DNA of 64,000 nucleotides from NCBI RefSeq assembly GCF_016907535.1, contig NZ_JAFBCF010000001.1, positions 806,001 to 870,000 on the forward strand. The letters are read 5' to 3'. Positions 55,714-64,000 of the stretch are shown in pieces (position 1 is the stretch's first letter; each line of letters starts with the position of its first letter). A model generated the notes under the pieces. The model was not told the DNA's origin. It made no database searches and saw nothing but the letters and a program-made list of their open reading frames with translations. Source of the DNA: Microlunatus panaciterrae (lineage in GTDB: Bacteria > Actinomycetota > Actinomycetes > Propionibacteriales > Propionibacteriaceae). The translations under genes were made by a program, and so were the position numbers.

Positions 55714-55817
55714 TGCGCTCCGGGCCTGTCCACCCGCGCTCCGGGCCTGTCCACCCTCCGCGCTCTGAGCCTGTCGAAGAGCCCTCCACCCGGAGCCCTT
55801 CGACAAGCTCAGGGCGC
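55714..55817. repeat. REP-like repeat cluster 3 with an inverted pair
   Basis: Two tandem 21-bp units containing GCTCCGGGCCTGTCCACC (55714-55755) precede an inverted pair: a minus-strand REP-like unit at 55760-55782 and a plus-strand unit at 55795-55817, 12 bp apart. The pair can form one long hairpin, as in bacterial interspersed mosaic elements, and lies between the convergent ends of the dioxygenase and enolase-family genes. Confidence 0.7.
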
Positions 55818-55852
55818 CTCAGCAGCACCGCTCTGGGCGCGGCTGGGGCAGG

Positions 55853-57055
55853 TCACCTGGAGCTGCGGACGTGGGCGCCCGACGAGGTGAGGTAGTCGGG
55901 CTGCAGCTCCGTGCCGAGGCCGGTGCCGGTCGGCGGGTGGAGGTGTCCCTCGGCCACGGTCGGCAGGTTGGTGGCGATGTCGCCGTACCAGCCGCGGAGC
56001 GACGCCCGGACCGTCTCCTGCAGCAGCGCGTTCGGCGCCGACAGCGACAGGTGGGTGGCGGCAGCGAGCGAGATCGGGCCGGTGCAGTCGTGCGGGGCGA
56101 TCGCCCGCCCAGCCGTCGCCGCCACAGCGGCGATCGCGATGGCCTCAGTGAAACCGCCGCACCAGGTGACGTCGAGCGTCACCACATCCAGCGGCCCACC
56201 CGAGCCGATCAAGGGCAGGAAGGTGCCCACCGAGGCGACCGTTTCGCCGGCCGCGAGCATGGTGCCTGCTGCGGCGATGGTGTCGGTCAGGGAGGCCAAC
56301 CCGTGGTCGATGTCGGCGCGCACCGGATCCTCGACCCAGTACGGCTGGAAGTCCGCCAGTGCGCGGATGATCTTGCGTGCCATCGGGACGTTCCAGAGCG
56401 CATGCAGCTCGATCATGACGTCCATCTCGGTACCCACGGCGTCGCGGATCTGCCTGATCGGCGACAAGGCCCGCTGCAGCTCGGCCGCGGTGATGGAGGT
56501 GCCGTTGCTCGCCTCGGCGTAGCTGTCGAAGGGCCAGATCTTCATCCCGGTGAGCCCCTCGGCCAGCAGCTCCTCGGCCAGCGAGCCGGCGTCGGTGAGG
56601 AAGCGCTGCAGGTCCTCGTAGTTGCCCGACTGCGCGTCCAGCCCCCAGTTGCGGGTGGACTGACCGTGTCGACGCACGTAGTGACTGCCGGCACAGGTGT
56701 TGTAGGTCCGGATCGAGCTCCGGGTCAGCCCGCCCAGCGAGTCGTAGAGGGGGACGCCGGCGGCCCTGGCCCGGATGTCCCACAGGGCGATGTCGATAGC
56801 CGACCGGGCGCGGGTCTCCGCCCCCGACCCTGTGTAGCCGACGTAGCCCTGCAGCGTCCGGTTGTGGGCGTTGATCCGCAGTGGGTCCGCACCCAGCAGC
56901 AGCGGCGCCGCCACCGCGTGGATCTGGGCCTCCACCGCCTCGGCGCCGTAGAACGTCTCGCCGGTGCCGACCACCCCGTCGTCGGTGTGCACCAGGACGT
57001 GCAGCAGGTTGGGGAAGTCCTCGTGCTGCACGGTGTCGATGCGGTCGATCTTCAT
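55853..57055 (-). CDS. Enolase-superfamily (mandelate racemase-type) sugar-acid dehydratase
   Basis: A 400-residue enzyme with an N-terminal capping domain and a TIM barrel. Metal-binding acids appear in VMIELHALWNV, WVEDPVRAD and LAAGETVAS, and the base-side His in PHDCTGPISLAA. The lack of the KxK mandelate motif but presence of a lysine in GMKIWPFDSYAE fits the acid-sugar dehydratases. The substrate is unknown (gluconate, fuconate and rhamnonate dehydratases look alike). Its ATG overlaps the GntR stop by four bases, so it is the last gene of the GH13-SDR-GntR-enolase operon. Confidence 0.88.
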   Translation of the reverse strand: MKIDRIDTVQHEDFPNLLHVLVHTDDGVVGTGETFYGAEAVEAQIHAVAAPLLLGADPLRINAHNRTLQGYVGYTGSGAETRARSAIDIALWDIRARAAGVPLYDSLGGLTRSSIRTYNTCAGSHYVRRHGQSTRNWGLDAQSGNYEDLQRFLTDAGSLAEELLAEGLTGMKIWPFDSYAEASNGTSITAAELQRALSPIRQIRDAVGTEMDVMIELHALWNVPMARKIIRALADFQPYWVEDPVRADIDHGLASLTDTIAAAGTMLAAGETVASVGTFLPLIGSGGPLDVVTLDVTWCGGFTEAIAIAAVAATAGRAIAPHDCTGPISLAAATHLSLSAPNALLQETVRASLRGWYGDIATNLPTVAEGHLHPPTGTGLGTELQPDYLTSSGAHVRSSR

Positions 57056-57876
57056 GACAGCGTCCCTTCGGTGTGGTGTTCCTGAAACTCGGAGACGGCG
57101 TCGCTGACAACGTCCTCGATCACGATGTCCCGCCCATAGGAGCGGCGCAGCACGTCGGCAGCCATGATCTTGAGGCTCTGGTCGAGGTCGCTGCCGTAGG
57201 TGCGCTCGGCCAGGTGGATGTGGCTCGACATCTCCGCTACCGCCTTATCGACATCGCGGGCCCTGAGAGCATCGAGGATGCGGGCATGGTGGGGAGTGCC
57301 CCGCTTCGCCGTCTTGGCATCGCCCAGCGAGCGCAGCATCACCTCGAACACCAGCGTGCTGACCGAGCCGAACATCAGCTCCAGCACGGCGTTCTTGGAG
57401 GCACGGGCGATCAACGCATGGAAGGCGATGTCGGCTCGGGCGCGCGCCAGCAGGTCCGGCGCCCGGTCGAAGGCGGCGAGCGCGCGCTCGATCGACTCGA
57501 GATCCTGGGCCGTGGCCCGGGTGGCGGCGAGCATCACGGTCTGGCGTTCCAGGGTGGCCCTGGCCTCGATCAGCTCGCGCGGCGTGGCGTCGCGCACCAG
57601 CCTGGACTGCTGCACCACCCGGGCGACGTCGGCGGCGCTGGTGTCGCGGACGAAGGCTCCACGACCCGGAACGATGTCGATCCTGCCACGCTGCTGCAGT
57701 CCGCTCAGCACCTCGCGCAGGAACGGCCGGGAAACCCGGTAGCGCTCGCAGAGCACCCGCTCAGATGGCAGCGCCGCACCGGCCGTCACCGAGCCGGCCA
57801 GGAACTCCGACTCGATCTCACGGCTCAGCGCCTCCTTCGACCAGATCCGCGACGGGGGTCCCGCTGTCGGCGCCAT
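57052..57876 (-). CDS. FadR-subfamily GntR transcriptional regulator
   Basis: A 274-residue regulator with an N-terminal winged helix (about 12-80; LPSERVLCERYRVSRPFLREVLSGLQQRG) and a C-terminal helical FCD effector domain (about 100-250) with the metal/ligand pocket around DIAFHALIARASKN and HIHLAER. The ATG at 57876 overlaps the SDR stop by one base (TGATG), implying coupling. A FadR-like operator lies before the first gene of its operon, suggesting negative autoregulation released by a sugar-acid intermediate. Confidence 0.9.
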   Translation of the reverse strand: MAPTAGPPSRIWSKEALSREIESEFLAGSVTAGAALPSERVLCERYRVSRPFLREVLSGLQQRGRIDIVPGRGAFVRDTSAADVARVVQQSRLVRDATPRELIEARATLERQTVMLAATRATAQDLESIERALAAFDRAPDLLARARADIAFHALIARASKNAVLELMFGSVSTLVFEVMLRSLGDAKTAKRGTPHHARILDALRARDVDKAVAEMSSHIHLAERTYGSDLDQSLKIMAADVLRRSYGRDIVIEDVVSDAVSEFQEHHTEGTLS

Positions 57877-58646
57877 CAGGAGGTCTCCTCCGGGTCGAGT
57901 GGGTACAGGCTGGCCCCGCCGTCGACCAGCAGCGTCGCGCCGGTCATGTAGGACGAGAGGTCGGAGCACAGGAACAGCAGTGACGAGGCGACCGACTCCA
58001 CCGGCTGCAGCCTGCCCAGCGGGATCGCACGCCCGGCACGGCGGCGGTAGTCGGGCTCGGTGTCCCACTGCTTCCGGGCCATCCCGGCGTCCACGATGCC
58101 CGGGGCCAGCACGTTGGCCCGGATCCCGATCGGGGCGAACTCGCGGGCGAACGAACGGGCCATCGCCCGCAGTGCCGCCTTGCTCGCCGCGTACGGGCCG
58201 ACGCCCGGCCAGGGCACATCGGCCACCCACGAGCCGACGAAGACGAGGTTGCCGGGCTGACCCAGGGCCGACCAGCGCCGGACCGCCGCCTGTGCGGTGG
58301 CGAAGGCCCGCTCCACGTTCAGGGCGAACACGTCGCGGACGTCGGCCGGCGTCTGCTCCAGCAGTGGCGCGCTGTGCACGCGGCCGGCCAGCAGCACGAC
58401 ATCGGTCAGGCCGCCGGCCAGCTCCGCCGCCCGCTCGACGATCTCGTCCGCGGCCTCAGCCGTCTCCGCATCCCGGGCGATGTAGCCGGCCAGCCGGTCC
58501 AGCTCGGCCGGTGGCACGCTCTGCTCCGGCAGGATGTCGTTCACCACGACCCGCCCGCCCGCCTCGACCAGCGCCGCGCAGCAGGGGCCGCCCAGTGCGC
58601 CCAACCCGCCGGTGATCAACACCGACCGTCCCGATGCCAGACTCAT
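57876..58646 (-). CDS. Short-chain dehydrogenase/reductase
   Basis: A 256-residue NAD(P)-dependent SDR with the nucleotide motif TGGLGALG, the Asp/Asn at VVVNDI, and the catalytic triad in FVGSWVADVPWPGVGPYAASKAA (Ser, Tyr, Lys). The C-terminal GATLLVDGGASLYPL is typical. It probably oxidises a sugar or sugar acid feeding the dehydratase encoded in the same operon. The ATG at 58646 has GAGGAGGG upstream; starts at 58670 or 58709 are longer alternatives. Confidence 0.9.
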   Translation of the reverse strand: MSLASGRSVLITGGLGALGGPCCAALVEAGGRVVVNDILPEQSVPPAELDRLAGYIARDAETAEAADEIVERAAELAGGLTDVVLLAGRVHSAPLLEQTPADVRDVFALNVERAFATAQAAVRRWSALGQPGNLVFVGSWVADVPWPGVGPYAASKAALRAMARSFAREFAPIGIRANVLAPGIVDAGMARKQWDTEPDYRRRAGRAIPLGRLQPVESVASSLLFLCSDLSSYMTGATLLVDGGASLYPLDPEETS

Positions 58647-58738
58647 CCGGCCCTCCTCGTCTTCGGACATGTCGCTCTCATCTTCGACCCGATCCGGCCC
58701 GCTTCTCATGTCGGCCGCTGGTGATGACGTCGCCGCTG

Positions 58739-61024
58739 CTACGTCAGAGCGATAGCGCGCACCTGCAGCGGCGCCAGATCGACAGCCAGCGTCGCAGCAG
58801 CATCCCCGCCGGCCGCCGTCAGGGTCTCCGCTACGTACAGATCCCGCAGCTCGAGGTCCTGACCACCGGCGCTGACCAGGGTGGTCGGGATGCGACAGGT
58901 GACTGTCAGGGAGTCGGTCGAAAGGTTGACCAGCACCAGGGTGGCGTCCGTGCCGGAGCGGCGGGTGACCGCATAGACAGCATCGTTGTCGACCGTGACG
59001 CTGGTGTAGTCGGAGACTCCACCGGCCAGCTCAGGACGCTCGTCCCGGAGCCTGGCGATGGTGACCAGGTCCTGCTCGATCCCCTGCTCGCCACCGACGA
59101 ACATCATGAACGGGTCCCCGCTGAGCGCGAACACGCCGGTCAGTGCCCGGGTCGCCCCGACCCCGAACTGCTCCCGCATCCACTTGCCGCCCGGCAGCGG
59201 CCACCAGAAGGTGTCGTGCGAGTCGATGTGGTGAGCAGTGATCGAGCCCGCCGGCAGCAGCGCGTCACGGTTGGCGAGCCACTGGCCGAGCTCGCGGCCG
59301 TTGCGCACCTCCTGGTTGTCGACGGACTGGTCGGCGTTCATCACGGCGGCGAACAGCCACTGCTCGTCGTAGTTGTAGTTGACGTCCATGTCCTCGCGCA
59401 GCAACACCCCGGACGGCTCGGTGTAGAGCATCACGTCCGGCTTGACCGCCTTCAGCGCCCGGCGCAGATGCCGGAACAGCACCAGGCAGCCGAGCATGGA
59501 GGTGCCGGCATGGGTCCGGCTCCGCTCGGACCAGTTGGCGAAGTAGTTGTAGGTCGGCGCGTCGAAGCGGTAACCGTCGATGTCCAGCCGCTCCACCAGC
59601 GCGACCGCACTGTCGATGAAGTACTGCTGCCAGCCGGGGTGAGCGTTGTCGAAGGCCTTGGTGTAGACGCCGATGATCTCGCCCGCGGAGTCGCGGCAGA
59701 ACCACTCCGGATGCTCGTCCGCCAGCTGGTGCCGGGCGGCGGAGCCGCCACTCCAGTACGGCTCGAAGTCCACGATGTGCCGGCTGTACGCCACCAGGTA
59801 GGACTCCCCGTCGTCCTGCCACAGCGGAGGTGTCTTCTCGTCCAGCCGGGCGAAGTACGGGCCGTTGCGTACGCCGTCGGCGGCATGGGCCACCGCCTCC
59901 TTGTCGACGACACCGTGCAGCAGGATGTCCAGGATCACCCGCATGCCACGCTGGTGACATTGCCGGACGAGCTCGCGCAGGATGTCCTCGTCACCCCAGC
60001 TCGTCGTGACATCGGCGTAGTCGAAGACGTTGTAGCTCGGGAACGGGTGCCGCGGCATGATCTGGATCGTGGTGAAGCCCAGCCCCTGGATCCGGTCCAG
60101 GTCCGCCAGCAGGTCGGCAGCCTCGGGGTACGGCTCGTAGCGCCAGTCACCGTGGAAGACCGAGAACCCGATCTGCACCTCGAAGATGCGGGCACTCCTG
60201 ATCCAGGAGGGCGTGTCGTTCGGGCCGCGCACGCCGATGCCTTCCGACAGCCAGCGCCGCAGGTCCGGCAACAGCTGCGACCAGGTCTGTGGCTGCAGGT
60301 CGAGGAAGAGCTCACCGGTCTCGAGGCTGCCGCCGGGCTCGGGTTCGCCGGACAGGTCGGTCTGCCAGGCCAGCACCGGACCGTCGGGACCCGGGACGAC
60401 CGTCTCGTCGCCGATCTCGGCGCGGGAGAACGGCCACCAGACGAAGGTCTGATGCTGCTCGAGGTTCTCCAGCGCGACCAGTCCGGCCGAGCCCTTCAGG
60501 CCGCTGGCCGGGGAGACCTCCAGCCGCTTGCCGAACTGCTCGAGCGGCAGGTCAGGCCGCACCCGGCTGCCGGGCGCCTGCAGCCGCCATCCGGTCTGCC
60601 CGGAGGTGACCACTCTGGTGTCCAGGTGCAGGTTGCGCAGGATCCGGACACCCTCGCGGGGAGGTTCGACCTCGACCCGGAGACCGATCCGCGGCTCGTC
60701 GCCGCGGAAGGTGTAGCGCAGTGACACCTGCCACTGGCCGGCCTCGGCATGGATGAGGAAGCTGCGGCCGTCGGCCAACAGCATCGAAACCGGTTCGGAC
60801 ACCCGACGCAGGTCACCGATCTCGACGCAGTCGCGGTAGGCGAGGCCGCCCACCGGGGAGTGCACCTCGTCACCGCCGGTGACCAACCGAAGCGAACTCT
60901 CCAGTTCCACGGCCGGACGGTCTGCGCCGTCGCGTAACCACAGTCGAACCGGCAGGCCGCTCTCCGGGTCGAGCTCCAGCTCCAGGTTGTTGAACTCCGT
61001 CTGGAGAACCAGCGACTTCGCCAC
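58739..61024 (-). CDS. GH13-like alpha-amylase-superfamily glycosidase
   Basis: A 761-residue glycosidase with a long N-terminal beta domain (about 1-280), a TIM barrel (about 285-660) and a C-terminal beta domain. The four GH13 regions can be traced: VILDILLHG, GYRFDAP with the nucleophile near D488, MLYTEPSG with the acid/base near E536 and HHIDSHD with the third acid near D604. There is no signal peptide, so it probably acts inside the cell on imported glucosides. The GTG at 61024 has GGAGG six bases upstream. It heads the SDR-GntR-enolase operon, and a FadR-like operator lies just before it. Confidence 0.88.
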   Translation of the reverse strand: MAKSLVLQTEFNNLELELDPESGLPVRLWLRDGADRPAVELESSLRLVTGGDEVHSPVGGLAYRDCVEIGDLRRVSEPVSMLLADGRSFLIHAEAGQWQVSLRYTFRGDEPRIGLRVEVEPPREGVRILRNLHLDTRVVTSGQTGWRLQAPGSRVRPDLPLEQFGKRLEVSPASGLKGSAGLVALENLEQHQTFVWWPFSRAEIGDETVVPGPDGPVLAWQTDLSGEPEPGGSLETGELFLDLQPQTWSQLLPDLRRWLSEGIGVRGPNDTPSWIRSARIFEVQIGFSVFHGDWRYEPYPEAADLLADLDRIQGLGFTTIQIMPRHPFPSYNVFDYADVTTSWGDEDILRELVRQCHQRGMRVILDILLHGVVDKEAVAHAADGVRNGPYFARLDEKTPPLWQDDGESYLVAYSRHIVDFEPYWSGGSAARHQLADEHPEWFCRDSAGEIIGVYTKAFDNAHPGWQQYFIDSAVALVERLDIDGYRFDAPTYNYFANWSERSRTHAGTSMLGCLVLFRHLRRALKAVKPDVMLYTEPSGVLLREDMDVNYNYDEQWLFAAVMNADQSVDNQEVRNGRELGQWLANRDALLPAGSITAHHIDSHDTFWWPLPGGKWMREQFGVGATRALTGVFALSGDPFMMFVGGEQGIEQDLVTIARLRDERPELAGGVSDYTSVTVDNDAVYAVTRRSGTDATLVLVNLSTDSLTVTCRIPTTLVSAGGQDLELRDLYVAETLTAAGGDAAATLAVDLAPLQVRAIALT

Positions 61025-61062
61025 TTCCTACCTCCGTATGTGCGATCAGTGGCAGTACAGTA

Positions 61063-61090
61063 GCACTGGTCATACTGGTCTGACCAGTGC
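61063..61090. promoter_or_regulatory. FadR-like operator before the GH13 operon
   Basis: Ten-base arms GCACTGGTCA (61063-61072) and TGACCAGTGC (61081-61090) flank eight bases. Inside is a perfect 15-bp palindrome ACTGGTCTGACCAGT (61074-61088), which fits the FadR-type GntR pattern TNGTNNNACNA (compare E. coli FadR sites). It is 39-66 bp upstream of the GTG of the GH13 gene, overlapping the likely promoter, and the operon encodes a FadR-subfamily regulator. Confidence 0.65.
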
Positions 61091-61100
61091 CCCTATGCAA

Positions 61101-61179
61101 GGAATCGACCGCTCGTCGCGCCGGCTGCTCGGCGCGGCGCCGAGCGCCTGCGCGCGGCACCTGATGAGTGGTCGATTCC
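61101..61179. terminator. 79-nt imperfect palindrome after the GH92 gene
   Basis: Arms at 61101-61117 and 61163-61179 (starting GGAATCGACC and ending GGTCGATTCC) form a 17-bp stem on the plus strand with two G-U pairs; on the minus strand those become C-A mismatches. An inner perfect eight-base hairpin GCTCGGCG/CGCCGAGC sits in the centre. It could terminate GH92 transcription or encode a structured plus-strand RNA. Confidence 0.5.
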
Positions 61180-61188
61180 GTGCAGTGC

Positions 61189-64000
61189 TCAGGCCAGCAG
61201 CTCCCACTGGTACAGCCGGACGGCACGCTCCGCGTCCGGGGCGCCGGTGAGGCGGAGCCGGAAGTGTCGAAACGGCCGCAGCCCGTCGACCAGGAACGGC
61301 CTGGTCTGCCGCTGCCAGCGGTACGACTCGCCCGAGCGCTCGTCCAGCGTCTGCCAGCTCTGTTGGTCGTCCGAGCCCTCGAGCAGCCAGGACCGCGGTC
61401 CGTCGTCGGGTGATCCTGTCAGGGTGTACAGCACCGGCCTGACCGGTGAGTCGAAGGCGCAGCTCACCCACCCACCGGGAGCCAGCGTCAGCGCATCGGC
61501 GGAGGAGTCGTCGAAAACCAGCGACGGGTCGCCGGGACCGCCCGCGGCCGCGCCGGACCGGGACCGGGTGAGATCGACCAACGGCGTTGGGCGCTGCCCG
61601 GCCGGCGTGAGCGCGGCCGGTCGCCTGCCTCCGCTCCCCCAGCTGGAGGGTTCTGGGCCCAGCTCGAACTCCAGCCTCGCGCCGGCCGCCAGCAGGTCAT
61701 GGGGCACCACCGGGTCCGGCCAGGCGTTGCCGTCGATGGTCAGCGACTGGATGTAGACGTGATCGGCGGCCTGCCGGTGCGCCACCACCTCCACCGCCCG
61801 GCCGTTCGGCAGCCGAACCTCGGCCCGCTCGAACAACGGGGTGGTGATCACGTACTCGCCCGACCCGAGGCTGAGCGGATAGAACCCCAGCGCGTTGAAC
61901 AGCCACCAGGCCGACATCTCTCCGTTGTCCTCGTCCCCCGGGTAACCTTGACCGATCTCGGAGCCGAGGAACAGCCGGCTGAGGCACTCCCGGGTGATCG
62001 CCTGGGTCTTGTGCGCCGCGCCGGTCTGCAGGTACAGGTACGGGATGTGGTGCGCCGGCTGGTTGGACAGCGCCAGCATCCCCATTCGTACCGTCCGCGC
62101 CTCGGTCATCTCATGGATCGGCGTGCCGTACGAGCCGGCCAGCTCCTCCGCAGCGGTTTCGGGGGTGGCGAAGAACTCGTCCAGCTTGGCCGCCAGCCGG
62201 TCGTCCCCACCGTAGAGAGCCGCCAGCCCGGCGGGGTCGTGCGGGACGGTGAACGCCATCCCCCAGCCGTTGGTCTCGGTGAAGTCGTACCCCCACAGGG
62301 CCGGGTCGAAGTCCTCCGGCCCCAACCGGAAGTCACCCCCCGCCGTGCGGCCCTGGAAGAAGCCCACCCGATCGTCGAACATGTGCGCGTAGGCGAGGGC
62401 GCGCGAGCCGAAGTAGACCGCATTGGCCTCGAACTCCCGACGCCGTGGATGTTCCGGTCCGGCCTCGGCGAGCAGACGCTCCGACCAGACCGCCAGCCCG
62501 TAGTCGTTGATCGCGCTCTCCAGCGTCCACGACATCCCCTCCGTGGTGTCGGTGTCGACGTAACCGCGGAAGATGGCCGTCTCCAACCCGTTGCGACCGA
62601 CCGCGCGGTCGGTGGCCGGGACGGTGGCGTTGCGGATCGCCGAGTCGTAGCCGGCGACGTAGTCGACGCCGGGAAGGTTCTTGACGAAGGCGTCGGCAAG
62701 GACGATGTCGGAGCTGGTGCCCACCATGCAGTCGGCATAGCCGGGCGAGCTCCATCGCGCGGTCCAGCCGCCGTCACGGAAGTGCTGCACGAAGCCGTCC
62801 AGCAGTCCGCCGGCGCGTTCCGGGTCGAGCAGGGTCAGAGCCGGCCAGCAGGTCCGGTAGGTGTCCCAGAAGCCGTTGTTCACCGAACACGCGCCGTCGA
62901 CCACGACGCAGCCGGTGCTCTCGGCCGTGTGCGGACCCGCCGGCGGCTGGAAGGGGCTCGCGTAGGCGAGGCGTGGCGACTCCGGGGTGCCGATGTTCTC
63001 GCTCATCGAGTTCGGATAGAGGAACAGCCGGTAGAGGTTCGAGTAGAGGGTGACCAGCTGGTCCTGAGTGGCGCCCTCGACCGAGACCAGGCTCAGCCGC
63101 TCGAGCCATTGCGCGTCAGCCGCAGCCACGACGGCCTCGAAGGTCACGTCGCTCGCGAGCTCCTGGGCCAGGTTGCGGGCCGCCTGCTCGACGCCGATGA
63201 ACGAGCTCGCCAGCCGGAGCTCGACCCGCCGGTCCGCGCCAGCGTCCAGCCGCAGGTAGCCACAGACCCGCTCCCGGCCCGGCTCCGCCAGCAATCCTGA
63301 CTCGGTGGCCGGCCGGTCCACCACGCCGTAGACATACATCGGCGGCAGCAGCGAGCCACGGGCCACTCCGGCCCCGACGTACCCGGTCACCACCGGCCTG
63401 CCGTCCTCGGTGCTGCCGGTCACGGTGAGTGAACCGTTCCCGTCGACCTGGTCGAAGATCAACGCGGCATTGTCGTCGGGAAACGTGAACCTCATGATGA
63501 CCGCATGGTCGGTCGGGGCGAGCTCGATCTGCAGTCCGCTGTCGGTGTGCAGACCGTAGTAGTGGGCGCGGTCGGTCTCGTGATCATGGTCGAACGACAG
63601 CGCCCGCGCCTCCCGATCAGCCGTCGGCACGCCCGGCTGAGAGGTCGGGCAGACCTGGAAGATCGCCCGGTCCCCCATCCAGGGGCTCGGGATGTGGGAG
63701 AAGGCCAGCGCCTGCAGTGCCGGCCGGTTGTCAGCGCCGTTGTGTTGATGCCAGGAATAGATCCAGCGCCGGGTGCCGGCGTCGGTGACCGGTGTGACGA
63801 AGTTGAACCCGTGCGGCACTGCGGCGAGCGGCGCGTTGTTGCCGCGGGAGAACTGCCCCGAGCTGTGGGTGCCACGGGTGGTACGGACCCAGTCCGTCGG
63901 CTTCGCGTCGGCGCTGACGGCCGCGATCGGGCCGATCCGGACCTCGTCGAGCCAGCCCGTGGCCGCTCGGCCAAGCCCTTCGACCACGACCTCGACCGCC
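61189..64000 (-). CDS. GH92-like alpha-mannosidase, 5' end outside the window
   Basis: At least 932 residues of a family 92 glycoside hydrolase, which removes alpha-linked mannose in a calcium-dependent inverting reaction. The frame stays open to the window edge, so the N-terminus is missing and the GTG at 63987 is not trusted. Signatures are NNGFWDTYRTCWPALTLLDP, the SSPGYADCMVGTSSDIVLADA stretch (catalytic region) and GYPGDEDNGEMSAWWLFNALG. The C-terminal 150 residues resemble a discoidin/F5-8-like carbohydrate-binding domain. With the GH13 and dehydratase genes it fits a glycan-utilisation locus. Secretion cannot be judged. Confidence 0.9.
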   Translation of the reverse strand, partial: AVEVVVEGLGRAATGWLDEVRIGPIAAVSADAKPTDWVRTTRGTHSSGQFSRGNNAPLAAVPHGFNFVTPVTDAGTRRWIYSWHQHNGADNRPALQALAFSHIPSPWMGDRAIFQVCPTSQPGVPTADREARALSFDHDHETDRAHYYGLHTDSGLQIELAPTDHAVIMRFTFPDDNAALIFDQVDGNGSLTVTGSTEDGRPVVTGYVGAGVARGSLLPPMYVYGVVDRPATESGLLAEPGRERVCGYLRLDAGADRRVELRLASSFIGVEQAARNLAQELASDVTFEAVVAAADAQWLERLSLVSVEGATQDQLVTLYSNLYRLFLYPNSMSENIGTPESPRLAYASPFQPPAGPHTAESTGCVVVDGACSVNNGFWDTYRTCWPALTLLDPERAGGLLDGFVQHFRDGGWTARWSSPGYADCMVGTSSDIVLADAFVKNLPGVDYVAGYDSAIRNATVPATDRAVGRNGLETAIFRGYVDTDTTEGMSWTLESAINDYGLAVWSERLLAEAGPEHPRRREFEANAVYFGSRALAYAHMFDDRVGFFQGRTAGGDFRLGPEDFDPALWGYDFTETNGWGMAFTVPHDPAGLAALYGGDDRLAAKLDEFFATPETAAEELAGSYGTPIHEMTEARTVRMGMLALSNQPAHHIPYLYLQTGAAHKTQAITRECLSRLFLGSEIGQGYPGDEDNGEMSAWWLFNALGFYPLSLGSGEYVITTPLFERAEVRLPNGRAVEVVAHRQAADHVYIQSLTIDGNAWPDPVVPHDLLAAGARLEFELGPEPSSWGSGGRRPAALTPAGQRPTPLVDLTRSRSGAAAGGPGDPSLVFDDSSADALTLAPGGWVSCAFDSPVRPVLYTLTGSPDDGPRSWLLEGSDDQQSWQTLDERSGESYRWQRQTRPFLVDGLRPFRHFRLRLTGAPDAERAVRLYQWELLA

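Overview
The window comes from a high-G+C actinobacterium, most likely a member of the Propionibacteriales (Microlunatus/Propionibacteriaceae-like). Evidence: strong G/C third-position bias with long antisense shadow ORFs, the core order leuS ... degV-comEA-comEC ... holA-rpsT ... lepA typical of actinobacteria, DUF3052, DUF4192 and PucR genes, TANNNT promoters often directly abutting start codons (leaderless transcripts), and short REP-like repeats built on CCCTTCGACAGGCTCAGGGC. The genus is an inference. I found no tRNA, rRNA, CRISPR array, insertion sequence or prophage.

Layout. 1-3.5 kb: 5' end of an MDR oxidoreductase, divergent from a sugar ABC importer (lipoprotein plus two permeases, no ATPase). 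3.5-33.6 kb: the conserved translation/competence block, repeatedly interrupted. lepA and a DoxX-like gene are separated from rpsT by two very large secreted modular proteins with DUF4082 and Ig-like domains. holA is separated from comEC by a membrane protein, xylA with a divergent ROK regulator, a membrane TIR protein and a membrane pseudokinase. comEA, degV, a PH-GNAT fusion, a membrane endonuclease/phosphatase-like protein, a pentapeptide-repeat protein and leuS follow. leuS has a recognisable leucine attenuator with a leaderless leader peptide, MQCVALLS. 33.6-46.5 kb: a winged-helix protein, a PucR regulator, a nucleotidyltransferase-like/methyltransferase fusion, the nitrogen operon amt-glnK-glnD with GlnR-like boxes, a PfkB sugar kinase, DUF4192, a DUF4352-like membrane protein and an aldose epimerase-like protein. 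46.5-50.6 kb: DUF3052, an MFS transporter and a CopB-type P-type ATPase whose promoter spacer carries a CsoR-like palindrome.

50.7-64 kb is a carbohydrate-utilisation region: a Gfo/Idh/MocA oxidoreductase, two phytanoyl-CoA-dioxygenase-like enzymes each beside an AraC regulator, an enolase-superfamily dehydratase, a FadR-type GntR regulator, an SDR, a GH13-like glycosidase and a GH92-like mannosidase cut by the window end. The GH13-SDR-GntR-enolase genes read as one operon, and a FadR-like operator lies just upstream, suggesting autoregulation by the GntR protein.

The most interesting signals are regulatory: the leuS attenuator, the CsoR site inside the copB promoter, the paired operators between xylA and the ROK gene, the GlnR-like boxes before amt and the FadR-like operator. 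Among proteins, the adjacent membrane TIR protein and DFG-less pseudokinase and the fused nucleotidyltransferase/methyltransferase stand out.
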